Positions 49,829-59,113 of a DNA stretch of 64,000 nucleotides are shown here, one piece after another. Source of the stretch: Azoarcus sp. CIB (GTDB taxonomy: Bacteria > Pseudomonadota > Gammaproteobacteria > Burkholderiales > Rhodocyclaceae); contig NZ_CP011072.1 in NCBI RefSeq assembly GCF_001190925.1, positions 4,898,001 through 4,962,000 on the forward strand, read 5' to 3'. The notes under the pieces are model-generated. The model searched no databases. It was not told where the DNA came from and saw nothing but the letters and a program-made list of their open reading frames with translations. A program made the translations under genes and the position numbers. Position 1 is the first letter of the stretch. The number at the start of each line of letters is the position of its first letter.

Positions 49829-49853
49829 GCTAGCGACTGAATCGGGATCACCT

Positions 49854-51383
49854 TCACTTGGCGGATCCCTTGGCAGACGAGATCGCGAGCCGCGAACCGC
49901 TCCCTCCTGCTGATTTCGCGTCGCCGGTTGCAACGGCAAGCCCGTTCAGGACATTGCCGGCCCGAACGCCAACCCATCCCAGCGCAGCCACCCAGAATCC
50001 CGGCAGCACGATGAACATCGTCGCCATGACGAAGTTCAGCAGCATATCCCCGAAGGCATTGTTCAGGCCGATCAGGGGATCGAAGTTCGAATGCGGCCGG
50101 CTCGCGCCGAAGCCCCAGCCATAGAGCGCATCGAGGATCGTACTGTCGAGCCAGCGCGCGAGCTGGAACCAGAAGTCCACGAAGAACAGCGCGAATTCCG
50201 CGCAGCTCACCGCGACCAGGGCCTTCAGCTCGTAGGTACCGACCACCAGCACCAGCGGGATGCAGATGACCAGCGCCATCTTGAGCAGCGACAGCACCAT
50301 CGGCAACGCCTGGCGGACCACGTCCATGGCCGGAAAGAAGCCCAGCGAGCCTACGGTCATCCCGAGGTCGCCGGCACCGCGGGTCACGATGTTGGGCAGC
50401 GTCTTCTCGATCTGTCCGCCGTAGTCGGTATAGACGGCGCCTTGGTTCATCTTCTGCTGCCGGGGAGAGACGACGGCGCGGATCACCGAGTCGTTGACCT
50501 CGTTCTGCGACAGGAACCCCGCCCAGCGGCCGATGCGAGAGAGCAGATCGGGATCGACTTGGGCCAGCAGGCGGGCGCGCAGCCCGCTGTTGCCGTCCGA
50601 CCACCACTGCCGGCAGCTCGGATAGCCGCCGCCGCTGTCCACTTGGGCCAGCCCCGCGTCGCGGGTGGCGTCGTAAGGCCAGGCCGTGCGCGGGGTGCTC
50701 GAGTGGTAGGTGTCGTAGAAGCCGGCTGTGTCGAGGAAGTAGCTCGAGCCGATCCAGGTCACGTCGTTCATCTGCTCGTCGGAGAGCGTCGGCCGGCTCA
50801 TGAACAGCTTGGCGCGCGAAGGTCCATAGCAGTCGTGCACGAAATCACCGACCTCCTGCGCCAGCACCGGGTCGTTGATGCGGGTGGAATCGACGTCCAT
50901 GCGCATCTGCCGCAGATCGGTCCCGCAGGGAATCGCTGCCACCGCGGCGCCCGTGACGGCCTTGGAGATGGCGTGCATGAAGAACCACCACACCGGCACC
51001 AGCGCGCTCTGGTTGTTGAGCGTGGTGTAGGCGTTGGACCAGCCGGTGTCCTTCGGCTGCGGAACGCTGACCTGGCACTGGGCGGAGCGGGTCGTATCGA
51101 AGCGGATCGTGCTCAGATCCACCGGAATGAAGGGGATGCCGGCGAACATGATGACCACGATCGCCACCCAGACGCGGTTCTCGATGCGCATCGAGGACAG
51201 CACACCTTTGTTGCCCTCGTCCGCGCCTTCCGCGCGCGCCCGCAGCCACTCCTGGATGACGATGGCGACGAACGGCAGCGCGAACACGCCGCTGGCGACG
51301 AGGATGTTCCAGATGCCGTTGTTGACCAGCCAGCCCACCAGGGTCAGGTAATACTCCAGGTAGTCGGTCGTGTAGAGGGTCAT
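49854..51383 (-). CDS. TraG N-terminal-like conjugal transfer membrane protein
   Basis: 509 residues with N-terminal helices (~12-48, ~70-90) and a group of C-terminal helices (~375-480); the middle (~100-370) is a periplasmic domain with several Cys. MTLYTTDYLEYYLTLVGWLV and the C-terminal segment match the TraG_N-type protein of mating-pair formation in ICEs, which takes part in mating-pair stabilisation and entry exclusion in F-like systems. The Gly/Ser/Ala-rich tail is typical. Followed upstream by a small membrane protein gene. Confidence 0.85.
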   Translation of the reverse strand: MTLYTTDYLEYYLTLVGWLVNNGIWNILVASGVFALPFVAIVIQEWLRARAEGADEGNKGVLSSMRIENRVWVAIVVIMFAGIPFIPVDLSTIRFDTTRSAQCQVSVPQPKDTGWSNAYTTLNNQSALVPVWWFFMHAISKAVTGAAVAAIPCGTDLRQMRMDVDSTRINDPVLAQEVGDFVHDCYGPSRAKLFMSRPTLSDEQMNDVTWIGSSYFLDTAGFYDTYHSSTPRTAWPYDATRDAGLAQVDSGGGYPSCRQWWSDGNSGLRARLLAQVDPDLLSRIGRWAGFLSQNEVNDSVIRAVVSPRQQKMNQGAVYTDYGGQIEKTLPNIVTRGAGDLGMTVGSLGFFPAMDVVRQALPMVLSLLKMALVICIPLVLVVGTYELKALVAVSCAEFALFFVDFWFQLARWLDSTILDALYGWGFGASRPHSNFDPLIGLNNAFGDMLLNFVMATMFIVLPGFWVAALGWVGVRAGNVLNGLAVATGDAKSAGGSGSRLAISSAKGSAK

Positions 51384-51398
51384 GGCATCCTCCCCGCC

Positions 51399-51755
51399 TC
51401 AGCCATGGCGCAGCAGCTGACTGGCTTCGAGCAGCACGATGGTCGTCACGGCCGCGATCTCGACGCGCAGCAGGCGGTGATGCGCTTCGGCCGACGGCTC
51501 GCGTTGCAGCAGGCGCCGACGCATCCACCACCAGCCATAGGCCGTCGCTGCGTAGAGAAGCAACCGCCAGACGTGGAAGAGGGCGGAATGCGCACGCAGC
51601 CACTGCTCCCAGCCGTCGATGCCGCCGACGATGTGAATGCCGACTACATTCACGGCCACCGCGATTCCGGCCACCAGCAGCGTCCATAGCAGTGCGACGC
51701 CCACGCGACGGTTGAACAGCCACGTAGGCCACCGCAGCCACGTGCGGCCGGTCAT
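51399..51755 (-). CDS. Small ICE membrane protein, unknown function
   Basis: 118 residues with three likely helices (~18-42, ~62-78, ~98-115) and a basic loop (WWWMRRRLLQREPSAEAH). It overlaps the preceding gene's stop by 4 bp and lies between the 51752-53152 gene and the TraG-like gene, so it belongs to the transfer operon. No named family is recognised. Confidence 0.75.
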   Translation of the reverse strand: MTGRTWLRWPTWLFNRRVGVALLWTLLVAGIAVAVNVVGIHIVGGIDGWEQWLRAHSALFHVWRLLLYAATAYGWWWMRRRLLQREPSAEAHHRLLRVEIAAVTTIVLLEASQLLRHG

Positions 51756-53152
51756 GGCGTGCTCCGGGGCTTCTGGACTTCCTTGAGCCGGTCGCGCGTG
51801 GTGTCGCCCTCGAAGATGCCGCGCGAGCCACCGGCGCGGGTGCCGTGGCGCTGGACGATGGCCATCGCGGAGTTGCCCGCCAGCGTGCGCCGCAGCTCCA
51901 GCTCGGTCTTGAGGTTGTTGATCTCCTGCTCCAGCGCGCTGTTCTCCTGGTCGACCGCCTTCACGGCCAGCTCGTTGGCCGCGACGTTCGGCTCTTTCTT
52001 GCCGGTCAGCAGCGTCCGCTGCAACAGCAGTGCCTTCTCCAGCACGCTGGACAGCGCCGCCTCCGACGCCAGGCGCTTGCCCAGCAGGTCCTGGTCGGGC
52101 TCGTCGCGCAAGGCCTCGATCACGCCGCGGGTGATCGGCAGCGAATTGCTGCCGGCCGCTTCCAGGTTCGCTACCGTCGTCGGCTTCGCACCGGTCACCA
52201 GTTCCTGCAACGCCTGCAGCTTGGTCTCGTACTCCTCCTGGATCACCGGCGTGAGCCCGACCCCGGGAGTGGTCTGGGTCTTGGTGCAGCTATCGCAGGT
52301 GCGCTGCTCACGTTCGCCCAGCACGCGCGTCGCCCAGGCTGCAGCCGCACCAGGCGAGGACCAGGTCTGGCAGGTCAGCCGGTTGCCGCAGGAAGTGCGC
52401 GGGATCGACGAGGTGTCCGTCGCGCTGCGCCCGTTGAGCAGGTTGTAGCCCGCGCGCGTCATGTCGCCCACCACCTTGATCGCACTCTGGCCCGATCCGC
52501 CCGCGTTGCCGCCGCCGACCCAGGGCACGCCGTTGTTGCCCCTGTTCGACTCGGCCTGCTCGACGGCCGACACGGCATCGGTGCTGCTCACCGCATCGCG
52601 CAGTGCCATGCCCTCGGCGAGCTGGTCCCACCCGGCCTGCCCACCCGCCATGTCCGCCAGGCGGTTGGCGATGGCCCGGCAGGTCATCTTCGAGCGGTCG
52701 AAGTCCAGGCGAGCCTGCAGGACGCCGTTGGTGAGCAGGTTGTAGAGGCCCGGATCGGCGCGCTGGATGATCAGCGCCGGCAGCGACGCCACCGCACTGG
52801 TGGCGTTCTGGATCACGGTGCTCATGATCGCTTGGAAGCCGTTGGTGATGCCGTTGAGCTGGTTCTGCAGCGTGGTCGTGATGCTCATGTTTCCGCAGAT
52901 CAGGTTGCTGTTCCAGCCGATCCCCACGCCGATGCTCTGCATGTTCCCAGCACCGCCCATGGACACGGCCCTGCCGCCACCGATGCTGTAGAGCACGTCA
53001 TCGCCGATGACGCTGCCATTCACGCTGACGCTGCTGCGGTCGATGCGGGTCTGCGCCCAGGCGACACCGGCCGCCGTTACGGCACAGGCGAGCGCGACGG
53101 CCAGGGTGTAGGGCTTGGCACGCTGAGTGAAGCGGGAAATGAGTGCTTTCAT
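51752..53152 (-). CDS. ICE transfer protein of the PFL_4711 type
   Basis: 466-residue exported protein: a signal peptide (ALACAVTAAGVAWA, cleavage ~33), a long segment with conserved Cys (LICGNMSITT, RTSCGNRLTCQTW, EQRTCDSCTKTQ) and a C-terminal coiled coil (ENSALEQEINNLKTELELRR). This matches the PFGI-1-class ICE protein encoded next to the TraU-like gene. ATG 53152 follows GGAGACACC-type sequence. It acts in the periplasm, probably in pilus assembly or mating-pair stabilisation. Confidence 0.8.
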   Translation of the reverse strand: MKALISRFTQRAKPYTLAVALACAVTAAGVAWAQTRIDRSSVSVNGSVIGDDVLYSIGGGRAVSMGGAGNMQSIGVGIGWNSNLICGNMSITTTLQNQLNGITNGFQAIMSTVIQNATSAVASLPALIIQRADPGLYNLLTNGVLQARLDFDRSKMTCRAIANRLADMAGGQAGWDQLAEGMALRDAVSSTDAVSAVEQAESNRGNNGVPWVGGGNAGGSGQSAIKVVGDMTRAGYNLLNGRSATDTSSIPRTSCGNRLTCQTWSSPGAAAAWATRVLGEREQRTCDSCTKTQTTPGVGLTPVIQEEYETKLQALQELVTGAKPTTVANLEAAGSNSLPITRGVIEALRDEPDQDLLGKRLASEAALSSVLEKALLLQRTLLTGKKEPNVAANELAVKAVDQENSALEQEINNLKTELELRRTLAGNSAMAIVQRHGTRAGGSRGIFEGDTTRDRLKEVQKPRSTP

Positions 53153-53162
53153 CGGAGACACC

Positions 53163-54113
53163 TCACTGGAAATCAACGCTGCCGAGGAAGACCTGCCCCC
53201 GGCGTCGGCAGCAGGCATAGGGCCGCCACAGTGCCCAGGCGTAGTCGCCTTGCCGGGCTTGCACGCGCGTGTTGGTGTGCGGGAACACCGCGCAGGTGTT
53301 CGAGAGGGTCGGCGTCAGTTCCTGCCATTTGCCGGTGGAGGCATCGCCTTCCACCAGGGCACCGGCGGGCCAGTAGCCGGCGCGCGCGGTCGCGAGCAGC
53401 GGCTGGTAGACGTGGGGCTGGGCGCGCCGCGTCACGACGTCGCCCGCGCGCTGCGCCACCACGGCGCCGCTCTTGTAGTCGTCGGTCTGGTGCAGGAAGC
53501 CGCCGCGCGGATAGACGTTGCCCCACAGGTTCAGCGTCGTGCGGCCGCCGATCTCGCGCATGCCGGGGATCAGCGCTTCCGGGTACACCATCTCGGGGAT
53601 GTTGTAGCGCCAGGCCAGCGTGTCGAGCGTGCTCAAAAGGTACGGCATGAAGGCGGTGCCGGCGCCCTGGCAGGTGTACCCGGATGCACTGGCGAACTGG
53701 CTGAACACCGAGCCCGCGGGATGCCCGATCACGTCCGCGTTCTTGAACTTGGCCAGGTTGTTCTCGTTGTCGTGGTTGGTCGTGCCATCACCGCCGGCCC
53801 GTGCTGTGGGATTGGGCATGCTCATCGCCCGCACTTCCACCCATGGGTTTTCGCCGGTGTTCGAGTAGCTGGACACCACGGCATCGGGTACGTAGTGGCG
53901 CACCTTGACCGAGGTGCGTACCGAGCAACCGAACATGGTGCAGAACAACCAGTAGCAGATGCCGACGACGCGGTACTCCAGGCAATTCGGCGACACGGCC
54001 GAGGAAATGATGGTCGCCGTGTCCAGGGCGAAGGTCGACGTGGCGCCGCAGAGCAGCAGCGAGGCCATGGCTGTCCGCAGGCGCCCGGACGGCGCGGTCG
54101 GCAGGCGGGTCAT
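53163..54113 (-). CDS. TraU-like ICE transfer protein (PFL_4710 type)
   Basis: 316 residues with a signal peptide (residues ~1-29, TAMASLLLCGATSTFA), then a Cys-rich body (SPNCLEYRVVGICYWLFCTM, FGCSVRTSVKVRHYVPDAVV) and C-terminal YACCRRRGQVFLGS. These match the TraU-family PFL_4710 protein of ICE transfer systems. The start overlaps the DUF1525-like gene stop by 4 bp. Periplasmic role in pilus/mating-pair formation is inferred from the family. Confidence 0.85.
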   Translation of the reverse strand: MTRLPTAPSGRLRTAMASLLLCGATSTFALDTATIISSAVSPNCLEYRVVGICYWLFCTMFGCSVRTSVKVRHYVPDAVVSSYSNTGENPWVEVRAMSMPNPTARAGGDGTTNHDNENNLAKFKNADVIGHPAGSVFSQFASASGYTCQGAGTAFMPYLLSTLDTLAWRYNIPEMVYPEALIPGMREIGGRTTLNLWGNVYPRGGFLHQTDDYKSGAVVAQRAGDVVTRRAQPHVYQPLLATARAGYWPAGALVEGDASTGKWQELTPTLSNTCAVFPHTNTRVQARQGDYAWALWRPYACCRRRGQVFLGSVDFQ

Positions 54114-54562
54114 GGCCGTGCGCTCCGGTGGGCATCGATACGAGCGACGGCGCGTGCCACGTCGGGCTCGCCATAGACGACGTAGCGGCGATCGACCACC
54201 ACCGCGGGAATCGCGGCAATGCCCAGGCCCCAGGCATCGGCGACATCTTGGTAGGCACGCCCGATCCGGCGCTGCAGTGTCTCTTTCCCCTCACGCAACC
54301 GCTGCTGCACGATGGCCTCGGCCTGGCCTGGATCGGCCGGCAGGCCGGCGGAGAGTTCGGCCTCGATCCGGGCCGGCAGGTCCAGCTCGATGATTCGCTC
54401 GCCACCCATGGTCTTGATCGGGTGATGGCTGTCGGTGACGACCAGCACATCGGCTGCTGCGAGCGGGCTGAACAAGGCCATGCACGACCACGCAGCCACC
54501 GCGACAGCCATGGATTTCCACGAAGCAAGGTCAGGAAGAAAGCCATAAGGTGAAAACTGCAT
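54110..54562 (-). CDS. DUF1525-like ICE protein (PFL_4709 type)
   Basis: 150 residues: hydrophobic N-terminal signal (to about residue 37), then DVLVVTDSHHPIKTMGGERI and GLGIAAIPAVVVDRRYVVYG, a thioredoxin-fold pattern with the cis-Pro-like AIPAVV but no CxxC. Matches the DUF1525/PFL_4709 component. Probably a periplasmic assembly factor like TrbC/TraW. Overlaps the TraU-like gene. Confidence 0.85.
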   Translation of the reverse strand: MQFSPYGFLPDLASWKSMAVAVAAWSCMALFSPLAAADVLVVTDSHHPIKTMGGERIIELDLPARIEAELSAGLPADPGQAEAIVQQRLREGKETLQRRIGRAYQDVADAWGLGIAAIPAVVVDRRYVVYGEPDVARAVARIDAHRSARP

Positions 54563-54730
54563 GTGGCGCCTCAGTGGTGTCGATGCAGGTCATAGTCGAA
54601 TCCAATGACGCTCGTGGAGCGACAAAGAATCCGACGCCGGGAAATCCCCGTTTTGCAGGGGCGCTGCCGAAAGAAAGGGAGCCCGAGGGCTCCCATGGGG
54701 ATGAACGGCACATACCGGGATAGCGGAGAG

Positions 54731-55225
54731 CTACAGCAGGCCGGCTTCGGCGAAGGAGTATGGGTTGCCCTTGCCGACGATGAAGTGATCCACCACACGC
54801 ACGTCGACCATGGCCAGGGCGGCTTTCAACCGCTCCGTGAGCGCACGATCGGCGATCGAGGGCTCTGTCACCCCCGAGGGGTGTTGGTGCGCCAGGATCA
54901 GCGCCGAGGCGTTGAGGGCCAAGGCACGCTGGACGACCACCCGCGGATACACCGAGGTCTGGTCGACCGAGCCCCTGAACAGCGGCTCGAAGGCGAGCAC
55001 CTGGTGCTGGCTGTCGAGGAACACGACGGCGAAGACTTCGTTGGGCTCCACGACCAATTTCAGACGCAGATAGTCGCGCACGGCGGCGGGACTGCCCAGA
55101 GACGGGCCAGCTTTGAAGACGCGCTTCTCCAGCAAAGTGATGGCCTGCTGGATGATCCAGTCCTCGTGCTGGGCGACGATCAGGGTGAGCGACTCCGGGC
55201 GGGAGTCGGCGACGACACAAGACAT
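54731..55225 (-). CDS. radC: RadC-family JAB/MPN domain protein
   Basis: 164-residue truncated RadC: lacks the N-terminal helix-hairpin-helix of chromosomal RadC and consists mainly of the JAMM domain, with [26 protein letters not shown] carrying the metal ligands (HxH plus Asp), and [20 protein letters not shown] 55225 follows GGAGG. Such short RadC proteins are frequent in mobile elements and near anti-restriction genes; the role is unknown. Separated from transfer genes by gaps of ~170-195 bp. Confidence 0.9.
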   Translation of the reverse strand: MSCVVADSRPESLTLIVAQHEDWIIQQAITLLEKRVFKAGPSLGSPAAVRDYLRLKLVVEPNEVFAVVFLDSQHQVLAFEPLFRGSVDQTSVYPRVVVQRALALNASALILAHQHPSGVTEPSIADRALTERLKAALAMVDVRVVDHFIVGKGNPYSFAEAGLL

Positions 55226-55419
55226 GGCGAACCTCCAATGGATGAGATCGGAGGGCGCCTGCCCCGGGAGGGCAAACCCTCCAGGGGACGATGGGGATGG
55301 GACAGTGGACGAACGGGCATCCACCACCACAGGCGTGGCAGCTGTTCGCGGGCAAGGATGCGAAGCGAACGGGTTCGATCAGCGCGGTAACGACGCGCCG
55401 TAGCCTTGAAGATCGGGGG

Positions 55420-56229
55420 CTACCTAGGCATGTCGCCGACGGACGCGGCGGGCATGTCTCGGGTTTGTGACGACTCCACGCCGGTCTTGTCACCAGCGGC
55501 GAGCAGATCGAGGGCCGATAGCAGCGCGTCGCCTTCGACGGGGCCGTGCAGCAGGATCACCTTGTCGGTCTCGCGGTCGCGCAGTTGCAGTATCGGCGTG
55601 GCGGTGATGCCGTTCTTTTCCGCTTCCGCAGCTTGGGCGCGGACCACCGCGTCGGGCCGGTCGCTGGCGAGACAGTGCTGCACAGCAGGCGTGAGGTCGG
55701 GATAGCGCAGTCCTTCGGGCAGGCCCTGCCCGTCGCCGCGCGTGTGAGCGTAGACCCAATCCACGGCCTGCCAGAACGCGGCGGCGCCCCTGGCCTCACC
55801 GATGCACTCGACCAGGCGTGCTTCGGCGGAGGCCGCCGGCTCGTGCATGGCCAGCGGCAGGTGATGCCATTGCCAGTTCACCTCGGGATGCTCGTCGATC
55901 CAGCGCTTGAGCACAGGGAAGTACGTCCGGCAGAACGGGCATTCCAGATCCGCGTACTCGACCACCGTGAAACGTGCGTCGGGCCGACCATGGCGCCAGG
56001 GCGGCCCGGAAGGCGTCGCTGGTGTTGAAGGCGTCGCTGGTGTTGAAGGCGTCGCTGGTGGTGAAGGCGTCGATGGTGGCGTCTCTGCGTGGCTCGGGGG
56101 GCGAGCTTCAACTTGTGCCGCGGCATGTGGGCGCAGGAACGTCCAAGCGACAGAGCCCAGAAGCAAGGCGACCATCAGCAACGCGAGCAGAACGAAACGG
56201 CGGGATCGAACGAATCCGGGCAGGTGCAT
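55420..56229 (-). CDS. DsbA-like thioredoxin-domain protein of the ICE
   Basis: 269 residues: one N-terminal membrane helix (~11-30), a Pro/Thr/Ser linker with near-identical TPATPS repeats (~48-75), then a thioredoxin fold with FTVVEYADLECPFCRTYFPV (active site CPFC) and GITATPILQL (cis-Pro). Anchored in the inner membrane facing the periplasm, it probably forms disulfides in the Cys-rich transfer proteins nearby. Starts 14 bp after the ATPase stop. Confidence 0.88.
   Translation of the reverse strand: MHLPGFVRSRRFVLLALLMVALLLGSVAWTFLRPHAAAQVEARPPSHAETPPSTPSPPATPSTPATPSTPATPSGPPWRHGRPDARFTVVEYADLECPFCRTYFPVLKRWIDEHPEVNWQWHHLPLAMHEPAASAEARLVECIGEARGAAAFWQAVDWVYAHTRGDGQGLPEGLRYPDLTPAVQHCLASDRPDAVVRAQAAEAEKNGITATPILQLRDRETDKVILLHGPVEGDALLSALDLLAAGDKTGVESSQTRDMPAASVGDMPR
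56009..56080. repeat. 18-bp tandem repeat in the DsbA-like gene
   Basis: Unit GAAGGCGTCGCTGGTGTT occurs at 56009, 56027 and 56045 (last copy with one change) plus a partial, diverged fourth copy. In the gene this encodes Thr/Pro/Ala/Ser hexapeptides in the linker; because 18 is a multiple of 3, copy-number change keeps the frame. Confidence 0.8.
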
Positions 56230-56242
56230 CGTCGCCTCCCCG

Positions 56243-59113
56243 TCACGCCAACGCATCGAGCGCCAGCGGCTCGATGCCGCGGGCACGGTCGATCTTCTCG
56301 GCGACCTTGAAGGCCGCATCCAGCTCACCGATGCCGTATTGCTGGATCAACTGGAAGCGCTCGGCCTTCTCTTCCGGCTCGGTCTGGGCCAGCGCCAGGT
56401 ATAGGCTGGGCGGCACCGCGCGGAACAGCACTTCCATCGACTTGGACAGGATCACGCCCTCGCTGAACTTGCCGGCCTCCTTGCGCGCCGACAGCATCAG
56501 CGCTTTCTGCGCCGGGCTCAGCTCGCGGAAGCGCGCGATCTTTTCCACCTCATCCGGCGGCATGGAGAGGCAGATCCACCACTCGATCATGTTGAGCATC
56601 GGTTCGGCCGCCTTCGGCAGATCGTCGATGTTCTGGGTCGCCAGCCAGTACCAGGCGCCGAGCTTGCGCCACATCTTGGTGATCTTGACCACGTAGGGAG
56701 CGAGCAGCGGGTTCTTGGTGATGATGTGGCCCTCGTCGGTGACGTTGATGATGGGCCGCCCGAGAAACTGATCGCGCTCGGCGATGTTGTTCACCGTGTT
56801 GATGAGGCTGATGTAGGCGATCGAGAGCTGGGCGTTGTAGCCCTCGCGGGCGAAGGTCGCCAGATCGACGATGGTGATGTCGGCCTCGGGCCAGGGCGTT
56901 CCGGGGCGGTCGAACATCTCGCCGTCGACGCCTTGGCAGAACATGTCCATGGCGTCGGCCATCTCCAGCAACCGGGTGCGCCGTGCCTCCGGTAGCGTCG
57001 CATCGCGGGCGCGTTCGCGCAGCGCATCGCGCACGTCGCGCGTGAGCACCGTGCGTTTCTCCGCCACGCAGCGCTGAGCCGCGTCGAGGATGCACTGGCG
57101 GATCAGGCTGCGGTCGGCGCGCGTCATGCGGGCCTCTTCCTTGTCCTCGCCGCCGGTGATCATCAGCCGCGCGGTGATCTCCAGTTCGCCCAGCACATCG
57201 CGCTGCTCGTCGGCATCGGCGACCTGCGCTGCTTCCTCGCGGTCCTCGTCCAGGGCGTCGGCGTCGAGGGTCTGCACCTGGCTGGGCGTCTCCACCAGGC
57301 GGTGTGCATCGGCGAACGGAGCGAGACTGACCCCTGCGCCGGGTGCGAGCTTCACGCGATGCACCGTCAGCCCCAGCCGCGCCGCGAAGTCGCCAAACAG
57401 GCCGAACGAGTTGCCCGCCTCGACGATGAAAAGGCGCGGCCGGTAGATCGCCGTGACCTGGTTCAGGATATTGTTGAGGGTCGCGCTCTTGCCTGAACCC
57501 GTCGGGCCGAACAGGAACAGGTGCGCGTTCATCTGCCGGTCGAGGCGATTCAAGGGATCGAAGGTGATCGGACCGCCGCCGCGGTTGAAGAAGGTGATAC
57601 CCGGATGCCCCGTCCCCTGGCTGCGGCCCCAGACCGGCGCGAGGTTCGCGGCGTGTTGCGCGAACATGAGCTGGGTGTACCACTGGCGCTTGTCGAGGGC
57701 CGGGTCGAACACACAGGGCAGCCAGCGCAGGTAGCTGTTGAGCGGCGCCACCTCGTCTTCCTCGCGCACCGGCTGCAGGCCGGCATTGAGCATGACGTTG
57801 ACCAGTTGCAAGCCGCGGGCGTCGAGCTGCGCCAGATCGCGACCGCGCAGGTAAAATGCCAGCGCGCCGCGATAGAGCTTGTGCGCACTGCCGATCAGGC
57901 TGCGCGCCTGCTGGACGTCCTGGCGGGTCTGCTCCGAAGCGAGGGTCTCGCCGACCGACTTCCTGCTCAGGTGGTTCAGGTACGCTTCCAGCACGTCCTG
58001 AGGCGTGGCCACGAGCGTCAGGCACATCACCGTGTCTTCCGGCATCTGGTCGAACAGCGCATTGACCGCATCGCCACCCTTGCGGGTCTCCCCGGTGAGG
58101 TGTCCCGTCGGCGGTGGCATGCGCAGGCGGTCCATGACGATGACCCGGTGCGGCAGGCCGTCGAGGAACCAGACGCCATTCTCCACATCCGAGCGCGGCT
58201 GTCCGAAGAACAGGCGCTGGGCGAAATCTCCGCTGGCCAGCTCGATTTCACCCTCCTCATGCTCCGTTGGATAGCGGGTCAGCGCGTAGAAGCGTTCCCG
58301 GTCCTCGACGTTCGGGCCGAGACAAGTCGGATGGGGGTTGAACCAGCGCAGCAGCCAGTCTTGGATGTCGGCGGCGTCCATGCGACGTGCCTTCACACCC
58401 GCGTTCGCGAGGCCGCCCACGAGCCGGTCGCAGATCGTCGTCAGCGCCTGCTCGGGCGACTGGCCGCGGCCGGACGACGCAGACATGGGCGTGCGCCGAT
58501 AGACCACCATGCGCACCCGCCGGATCTGGCCGCGCCATGGCAGGCGCGTCACCGTGGTGTCTTCGAACAGGCCACCGGGCTTGGTGATCGCGCGCAGGTG
58601 GTGGGCGAAGAAGCGCAGGTAAAACTCGCTGAAAGCGCTGCCTTGGGCGCGCGGCCGCACGTAGCTGGCCAGCCCGCGCAGATAACCGTCCCAGTTCGCC
58701 TCGTCCTGGGCATAGAGCTGGACCACCCAGGGGTTCTCGTCGAGTTCGTCGAAGGAGTCCTGCAGCGCGTTCTCCAGCGCGTCTCGCGCCTGCCACAGCC
58801 AGGCCAGCTCGCGGCCTTCGGTGCCGACCGGAGCCAGCTCGAAGAAAGCCGCCACCGACAGGCCATCCTCGAGCAGCATGCTCTTCGAGCCGGGCAGGTA
58901 CTCGGCCCAGGGCAACAGATCGGCGAAGGACGGAGCCACGTCGTAGAGCGCCTGGGCGTCCGCCTCGGTGGCCGGCTTGCGGCGGCGGACGGCCAGCGCA
59001 CTGCCGGGCTCGCTGATGCCATGCTCGGTCAGCATCGACACGTGCCGCGTCCAGGCGTCGTCGGCTGGCGTTTCAGCCTGACGTGCCCGCAGGAAGGGAA
59101 CGGTCCAGGCCAT
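56243..59113 (-). CDS. traC: TraC/VirB4-family type IV secretion ATPase (PFL_4706 type)
   Basis: 956-residue cytoplasmic ATPase that powers pilus assembly. The N-terminal TraC_F_IV-like domain (~50-500) precedes the P-loop ATPase, with Walker A GPTGSGKS at 536-543 and Walker B near IINVTDEGHIIT (~775). WYWLATQNIDDLPKAAEPML and the C-terminal helices are typical. Length is normal for ICE TraC. It overlaps the lipoprotein gene stop by one base and precedes the DsbA-like gene. Confidence 0.93.
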   Translation of the reverse strand: MAWTVPFLRARQAETPADDAWTRHVSMLTEHGISEPGSALAVRRRKPATEADAQALYDVAPSFADLLPWAEYLPGSKSMLLEDGLSVAAFFELAPVGTEGRELAWLWQARDALENALQDSFDELDENPWVVQLYAQDEANWDGYLRGLASYVRPRAQGSAFSEFYLRFFAHHLRAITKPGGLFEDTTVTRLPWRGQIRRVRMVVYRRTPMSASSGRGQSPEQALTTICDRLVGGLANAGVKARRMDAADIQDWLLRWFNPHPTCLGPNVEDRERFYALTRYPTEHEEGEIELASGDFAQRLFFGQPRSDVENGVWFLDGLPHRVIVMDRLRMPPPTGHLTGETRKGGDAVNALFDQMPEDTVMCLTLVATPQDVLEAYLNHLSRKSVGETLASEQTRQDVQQARSLIGSAHKLYRGALAFYLRGRDLAQLDARGLQLVNVMLNAGLQPVREEDEVAPLNSYLRWLPCVFDPALDKRQWYTQLMFAQHAANLAPVWGRSQGTGHPGITFFNRGGGPITFDPLNRLDRQMNAHLFLFGPTGSGKSATLNNILNQVTAIYRPRLFIVEAGNSFGLFGDFAARLGLTVHRVKLAPGAGVSLAPFADAHRLVETPSQVQTLDADALDEDREEAAQVADADEQRDVLGELEITARLMITGGEDKEEARMTRADRSLIRQCILDAAQRCVAEKRTVLTRDVRDALRERARDATLPEARRTRLLEMADAMDMFCQGVDGEMFDRPGTPWPEADITIVDLATFAREGYNAQLSIAYISLINTVNNIAERDQFLGRPIINVTDEGHIITKNPLLAPYVVKITKMWRKLGAWYWLATQNIDDLPKAAEPMLNMIEWWICLSMPPDEVEKIARFRELSPAQKALMLSARKEAGKFSEGVILSKSMEVLFRAVPPSLYLALAQTEPEEKAERFQLIQQYGIGELDAAFKVAEKIDRARGIEPLALDALA

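Noticed and set aside
50091-51689. Plus-strand open frame of 532 codons opposite the TraG-like gene
   Set aside because: Antisense shadow in GC-rich sequence; composition is atypical for a protein.
56009-56080. Regular repeat considered as a CRISPR array
   Set aside because: Units are contiguous 18-mers without spacers and lie inside a coding frame.
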